DNA of 64,000 nucleotides from Durio zibethinus. Taxonomy: Eukaryota; Streptophyta; Magnoliopsida; Malvales; Malvaceae. Below the pieces are notes generated by a model, which worked only from the letters and a program-made list of their open reading frames with translations, was not told the origin of the DNA and ran no database searches. The stretch is from the NCBI RefSeq assembly GCF_002303985.1, contig NW_019167893.1:18050329-18114328 (forward strand). The letters run 5' to 3'. Positions 57,449 to 64,000 of the stretch are shown in pieces (within the stretch, counting starts at the first letter, position 1; each line of letters opens with the position of its first letter). Position numbers and translations under genes: made by a program.

Positions 57449-58600
57449 ATGGATAAGTTCAATTCCATTAAAGAGATGGCAACTAATTTTCAAATATTGC
57501 AAAAGTTTGATAGAGACAACTTCTTAAGGTGACAACAAAAGATGCATATCTTCCTTTCCACATTGAAGATATATAGCATACGTTCTCACTATTTCAAAAC
57601 CGAAAGAGAGAGACAATGAAAGTTGCAATGAAACCTGCAAGAGCCAAAGTGGGAGAATGATGATTACATATGTATGGGATGCATTTTAAATGGTATCTCT
57701 GATTCTTTATTTGATACCTAAATTGCATGCACATTAGCAAAAAAAAGTATGGGATAAATTGGATGTAAGGTACATGAAAGAGGATGCTTCATCCAAAAAG
57801 TTCATAGTTTCAAGATGGAACATGTACAAGATGACTGATTCTAAACCAGTCATGGATCATTTCTCGAAATTGAAACTATTTTGAATAAGTTTGAACAACA
57901 CAAGGTAGATATGGATGAAGCATTTTTTTTTTTTGTCCTCTATATTTGACAAACTTTCTCCATCATGGAAAGATTTCAAGAAAACATTGAAACAAAAAAA
58001 AAAGGAAGATGTTAATATTGAGGAACTTGCAAGTCATCTTCGTTTAGAAGAACAATATCGTGAGAAAAATGACAAAGAAAAGGAAGCTAGTACTTCTAAG
58101 GTCAATATAGGGGAAGATGTCAGCCATCCAAATCTACAAAAAGAAACTCTTTCCTAATGCCAAAAAGTTAAAGAAAAAGAAAAATGCATGTTTCTATTGT
58201 GGGAAGAAAGCTCACTTCAAGAAAGATTGTCCTATAGTCCAAAAGAAGAAAGAAGCACCTAATGAAACTAAAGATAACTTTGTTGCTATGATTTCGGAAA
58301 TTATTGTCATGGAAGACAAGAAGGCATGATGAATTGATTTTGGTGCTACAAAGCATGTTTGCACCAATAAAGAAGTCTTGTTTAAAATTTTCCAAGAGGA
58401 AAAAGGCAATATGCTTTATATGACAAATTCTTCAACAACTGTCAAAGGCAAAGGAAAAATTTATTTAGAATTTATACTCAGAAAAAACATTAACAATTAT
58501 AAATGTTTTGTATTTTCTGAAAGTTAGGAAAAATTGGTGTTCTTTATTCCGCATATGTGATCTAATAGTCGGAAATTTGGCATCATAATATTCGGGAAAT
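57449..58600 (+). pseudogene. Copia-type gag and protease start, decayed
   Basis: It begins MDKFNSIKEMATNFQILQKF, and the capsid-like region continues through several stops and frameshifts: VWDKLDVRYMKEDASSKKF, FLSSIFDKLSPSWKDFKKTL, and EELASHLRLEEQYREKND. The nucleocapsid zinc knuckle CX2CX4HX4C is intact at 58189-58230 (CFYCGKKAHFKKDC). Shortly after, DFGATKHVCTNKEVLF near 58336 corresponds to the copia protease start, where DSGA is usual, so the catalytic triplet is altered. A TGA precedes it. Similarity fades at about 58600, before integrase and RT, so the element is truncated as well as broken. Confidence 0.78.
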
Positions 58601-61080
58601 GAGAATCTGCAATGTTTACCAAACTACATATCATTCCAAAAAGCCGGAAGTGTACTGGAAAATTCACTAACCCTGTTTGTTGTCTCTTTCCATGTCAAAT
58701 GGAAACATGTGTATTTGCATTTGCAGGGCTTGGATTTGTAAAATTAAGGCTATATCAACTAAAACCCATGTATAATTCATCCCATATTTCTCTATTTTCC
58801 TTCATGTTCAAAAGAAAAAGCTGCAACCTAAGTAAATATGGAGTAGACTGACTGTTTAGTATTATAAAATTCCAAAATAGGTTACAATTATTAATCCAGC
58901 TATACTGATCTTTCTGGAATAAAAATCTTTCTGGGATAGAGAAAGGAGGAAAAAAAAGGGCTTGTTAAGGTAACAGACACCTAACGTAAGACACTCTTAA
59001 GTGTACTACCATGTCAAGAATAATTAAAAAAAAGAAATGCTATATAGCAAATGATATATAGATTTCCTCTAGTCAAAGTAATCCGAATAAGTTATACCTG
59101 CAGAAGATTTTGGATTTGCCTTTATATCCTCCCACAATTTCTGTATCAAATATTTTGATTTATTGCCCACGACAGATCTGACACACACCGTATTCTTAAT
59201 TTTAAGTAATTGTTATAGTTGTAGTAGCTTTTGAGTATTAATTTATATAATAATTTTTATGATAAAAAGTTGATATCTTTTAGAACGGAAATGGAACATC
59301 CATACAATGGTCTCCCATGCTTCGGAGCGACAGTCTTCTCTGACTACCCTACTTTCACTTTCAGACTCATTTCAATGCCAACATTTTAGACAAAACAGAA
59401 AGCTCTTCACACAAAAAAAAAGGGTTTTTCTTTTCATGCTGTAATTATTCTTCACTTGTTTTTTTGTTTCAAGCAGATATAGTCTCCCATCTTCCAAGGT
59501 TTCCAGTAGTACTGTTCCAATCCACTGTTGCTTCTATTTTTTCCTCCACTGAATGCTGTGTAAAAGCGCTATCTATTAGTGGAAGGAAGTAATCAGTGGT
59601 TATAGGCTGCTCACAGTCCTACTGCCATAAACTTTCTCTTTACTGCATTCTTGTTTTAATTTCCATATTTTTCATTTTTTTTTCCCACATTCTCTTTCAG
59701 TTTTATTGGGGTTAAAATGTATAGTATTCCAAGAGAGGATTCATATTCTGAATGTGAAATTGCAGGTGGGAAACTAAGGTCAAATTAACAAAAGGACTTC
59801 CAATTAACATATAATTTATTATACCAGGTAAGCACTCAAAAACTCTTGCCTTCAGCTTTAAACACTGTAGTTGTCACTGCTTTTCTACTTTTCCTCCATT
59901 TATTATTGTTTTAGCAGATTTAGGAAGTTTTCAAAGAAACAGCAATGGTTAAGGATCTTTCAACTCCATACGCTTGATACTTTTAGATTGTTTCAGGAGT
60001 TGGCAACAAATTTGTCTTCTTTTGTTTTTGGTTGAACTCCCAACGTCAAAGGTTTCTGAATGTATTTGATTTCTTTTTGGTTTGTGCTTTTAATTAAATT
60101 AGTCGGTCTTCAAGGTTTACAAGGGGCCCTATCCTAGGCAGGCAACTTTTTAGTTTTGGGCCTGACAATACCCCACAACTAGACTACTACGGAAGAAAGC
60201 AAAAAGGGGAAGGTGGCCAAAAATATAGCTTAGGTGAAAAAAAATTGAGAAAATTGAAAATTAATTTAAAATTATACTATTTGGATTGATTTTTTATTTA
60301 ATTTTATTTAATTTCAAATATTGTATTATTTTTAATCTGGTTTAATTCGATTTTTTATTGAAAAATAAAAATTAAAAAATATCCGACTTAAGTCAAATTA
60401 TATATTTATATTAATTTATATATTTAAAATTTTTATAAAATAAAATAATTATTTTATATTTAAATATATAAAAATAATATAAAACTAATAAAAAATTAAA
60501 AATAATTAATTTTAAAAATTAATGAATTAAATCGAATCAATAAAATGTTTTTATCCATACATTTAAGAAAGAGAGAGATTGAGGGTTTTTAAGCCATCTG
60601 CCCATCCTTAGGGAATTTCATATAGTGACTTGGTTTAAATTTTACGAGTTTTATTTAAAAAAAGAAAGTTTGATAATTTTTGGTATATTGAATATTAAAA
60701 TATTGAGTTAATTAAGAATCAATGACTAAAATAACTAATCAGAAACAACTCATTAAACCTTTCATAAGCAATATTTTGGTTTATTTACCATCGTGATTAC
60801 ACTTAATCTGCATACATTTATTCAAATATTTCTTATGGCAAAAAAAAATTTTTTTTTCAAGAAAAGAAAAAAAAAGAAATAATTAACCTAAAGGAATTAA
60901 TTAAAAGATTGTTTACTTTAACTGGAAAAAGTTGTTTGTCTGACTTTGTTCAGGAGTCAATGTGCTTGTAGAGTGTGATAATCATAAAAGTTCCTTAAAC
61001 ATTATCAGGAATAGAAGGGGAAAGGAGAAGAAACCATTTCTATTGGTTATTTAATTAATTGGGTGTTCAAATTCCTTCAC
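58601..61080. other. No supported gene; UTR- or intron-like sequence
   Basis: Pyrimidine-rich, moderately AT-rich sequence at 59280-60180 looks like plant UTR or intron. Short open stretches, for example an ATG at 59307 and another near 59717 that runs into an AG/GTGGG donor-like site, give no recognisable protein. 60240-60560 is strongly AT-rich. Confidence 0.35.
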
Positions 61081-64000
61081 TAGAGTTTGGAGATATTGTT
61101 TGTGTCGGGAGTGGATAAGAGGACAGGCACCGTAAAGGTACAGGAAAAACATAAGCAGAGGTCAAAAGTTCATTCAGCGTTGATTTTCCAGTACTCGAGG
61201 AGTTGTGTAAAAAGCAAAGGTTAAGGGAAATGAAAGTAAAATGAGAGGCTTAGGGTTATTTGGGAGAGAAGGGAACAGAGCCTTGAATAACGTGGTCCAA
61301 TGAGATTGATGGACCTGACGTGATACACTTTTTGCAATGCATGGATGACACGCCTTCATTTTCAATTGTTTGAGATGAGAAAATCAACGGTGATCACTCC
61401 TGACGTTGTCAGGGCGTGTACGACTTGGTGTTGCACTAAGTTGTTTGTCTTATCTTAATCGAGCTGAAAAGACTAGAATGCCCATCGGCCCAAAATATCT
61501 ACGTACATCATGTGTGTCCAGACACGTTTTAACTACAGCATACGTAGGTGCAAAAAAGTTTGAACATGTTCGAACGTACAATTCACTTAATAATAGTTTT
61601 TAAACCTGCTAATGTATCATTTCAATGCTAGGAGAATTTAACGTACAATTTCTAGTGCTAAATTGTTATACTGTTCAGTGTTATTTTTAAGCAATATGGG
61701 AATAGCTATGAGCATCCCTAAGGCGTTAACAAAAGGCTTCAAAGGCATCCCTTGTTTGAATACCACTTGATACATATGCCTGTCTATGATCTTCCTGGAT
61801 TTAAAGGTCTGACAAGGAAATTCTGTTGTTGGAACAGGCAAAAAGGGCAATAAAAAAATCAACCTTTGCCTTGCAAGTCACTTGTTGCTATTGATTATTG
61901 TCTTCCCTACTGCTTAAAACAGTATGTTGATCATGTTGGTCATATGGAATTTTACTTTTGTCAATCAGCTTCAATCCTCTGGTTTTTGTTTATCTTCCAT
62001 ATTTGTTTATCACATCATGTTGGATTATTTTATCATCTTGTAATTGATTAGTTTAATTCTTTAATGCATAAGATGACAATGATGTATTTCTTATTGAAAG
62101 GATGACTCCTTATAACCACTGTCATTCTTTAGGCCCACTGTCAGGTAGTGTTCCATGATGAACATCTGATCAAGGAGAACCAAGAGTTATTTTGACATTT
62201 ATCCTCAGCTGCTGCCTCAAGATGACTTTGATTGCTTTTGTGGTCGTTATCTGGCTAATCATCAATAATGTCCCAGTACAAGCAGTGAGTTGAGATGTTG
62301 AAAACCTTTCCATCTATCCATTCATGGGTTAACATTCTTTACAGTAACATTTCTGTCTTAAGTTCATGGTCACTTTTGGTACATTTAAGCTCATATCCAA
62401 TTAATAAAACAAATTATTCGTTTTATATATCTATTCATGAGTTTATTTTCTCATTTTCAACTTCTACATGAACTAATGGTATTGTAATTTGATGGTATCA
62501 TATTCTTAGGTCCGGCATAGATAAATTTGCTTTGACCGACCCTGAGAAAAGGTGTATCGACTGTCAGGCCAATAAAATCTAAGATCCTTTTACCGCTTAA
62601 AAAAAAGCATTAAAGTGTGATTGATAATATAAGATGTAAGAATTAACCTCTTGACATGTAACCAAGCAAGTTAGAAAGAGTTTTCTACATTAGATCACCT
62701 AGGTCCAAATTTGAGAATTTCCCATACCACTGACTCTCTATCAATACTTTCCAAAATCTAATAAGACTTTTACCCTCAATTTCTTGTGTTCAGCTAAGCA
62801 GTCTAGACTTTTTCTCACGAGGATAAGCTCATAAAAATTTTTCATGCTATCTCCACTACCTTTCAGTGGTCTTATTTCAATCGTCACTAGTTAAACATCT
62901 ATGAACAGAGTTTTATTTCTATAGTTGTTCACTTGTGCTTTAAATAAAATCTTTCTTATTAGAAATTTGGACAAAAGTGGTTATAAGTTTTATTCCTTTT
63001 TGTTCTTAGGAGAAGTTGGAGAACTGGGAATCATGATTGTCACCATGTAGTAGCACACTGGAGATTCTTTTAGACATCGGTGACGATTTAAGGTAACGTA
63101 CACTCTACCGAAGGACTGCTTGCACTGGAATTCTTTTAAGATTCTTCTGTTATAGTTTATTAAGTTTTTATTTGTAACTTGCTGTAACTCTATTTGTTGA
63201 AGTTGGAACGAGGTTTGAGATTACATCAATCAATTTAACATCATCTAAGCCTTGGGTGTGTGCTGAGAGCTCATTTAGTTGAATAAGCTATAGCTTGGAG
63301 TTTACCATATATCCATTTTTCTTCAGCATTTTTAATTAGTTTCACATTCAATACCATAGGCGCTTGCTAGAAATCTTACAGAGAAAGATACTTTCACAGG
63401 TTACTAGAAGTTTATGTTATAGCCAGCTTAGTGACTGGATCAACTGTTTTCATCATGACTTACATACATCATGAAATATTGCCTAATTGGGGAACTGGAG
63501 ATAATGAAGTAACCTATTGAATCACCACAGGCATGCATTATGTAATGGCACTGATGAGTTATCATTTTCCATTTTGTAAATTTAGACTCACAATGGAAAG
63601 AGCGTCTTCTAAGCTAGTATTGAACTCATTTAGGTGCATATTCTTTTGTGATCTCCGGATTGATTCGCAGAGTTAGATTGAGTCAGTGAGAGCTGTGAAA
63701 AATGAATTGGCTATAGAGAGAATTCAGGATTAGTAAAGAAGTCAGAAATTGATTTTTCAGCAGGAAATTCCAAAATATAAGCCTTGTTCATATGGTTTTC
63801 ATTAGGAAACAGGTAAGTACATAATCATATATATAGGGTCAGGAACTGGTAAATTGTCTATGCTCATAGAAAATAATAAAACCATCGAGGGGTAAAACAA
63901 GACACCAAGATTGATGGATGAGCAAGGACAAATTATAAACAAAAGCACCACTTCATTAATGAAGGTGACATATAAAATGGAAAACTTGGAGATAGGATCG
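61081..64000. other. No supported gene; possible spliced transcript
   Basis: A less AT-rich part at 61080-61560 includes CCAAT and TGACGTGA promoter-like words. An ATG at 62222 opens 21 codons of hydrophobic, signal-peptide-like sequence (MTLIAFVVVIWLIINNVPVQA) that end at a GTGAGT donor-like site. A stretch at 63010-63093 is bounded by TTCTTAG and GGTAAC. Joined to the first, it stops after eight codons (EKLENWES). Coding function is not convincing. Confidence 0.25.

Noticed and set aside
61638..61862. A 74-codon minus-strand frame
   Set aside because: No recognisable family, no splice or promoter context, and length compatible with chance.
62150..62180. ATGATGA and CTGA words resembling snoRNA C and D boxes
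   Set aside because: The boxes are only a few bases apart, without a terminal stem or a second box pair.

Overview
The window looks like repeat-rich nuclear DNA of a flowering plant, probably a eudicot. It is very AT-rich, has short TC-rich leaders and canonical GT-AG introns, and is packed with plant LTR retrotransposons. The one well-supported intact host gene is a 139-residue homologue of the proteasome assembly chaperone UMP1, in four exons on the minus strand (45322-48829). I cannot name the species.

Layout. 1-6.3 kb: a copia-type LTR that abuts an eIF2B-delta-like exon fragment, an old Ogre/Tat-type LTR in plus orientation, and AT-rich degenerate repeats. 6.3-43 kb: a three-level nest of LTR retrotransposons. 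The outer layer is an old non-autonomous (LARD-like) element on the plus strand. Inside it sits a complete but decayed Ogre/Tat-type Gypsy element on the minus strand (LTR ends 8337 and 39543, 5-bp target duplication ATATT). Inside that sits a young chromovirus-type Gypsy element on the plus strand (25945-31627, target duplication CCTAC) with open gag and pol frames. LTR divergence falls inward, about 20%, about 8%, then under 2%, as nesting order predicts.

An assembly artefact dominates the left half. About 8.96 kb (6279-15240) is repeated almost exactly at 16242-25212, on either side of exactly 1000 Ns. The copies run right up to both edges of the gap. The simplest reading is two contigs whose overlapping ends were never merged, so the locus really holds one copy. 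The Ogre element is then 18308-39543, about 15.5 kb without the nested insertion.

43-64 kb: the UMP1 gene; a GRF-type zinc-finger pseudogene; a zinc-knuckle remnant that may come from a transposase; a copia LTR remnant; a complete TRIM element (53629-54979, target duplication TTAAA); and a decayed copia gag with a leader rich in TCGACT-like motifs. The last 5.4 kb has no gene I can support.

The best leads are the unmerged contig overlap, the structures at the Ogre 3' end (long hairpin across the LTR boundary, duplicated polypurine tract, 42-bp tandem array), a candidate antisense core promoter in the Ogre LTR, a CCC-UGA stop overlap between gag and pol in the chromovirus, and the copia LTR lodged in an eIF2B-delta-like exon.
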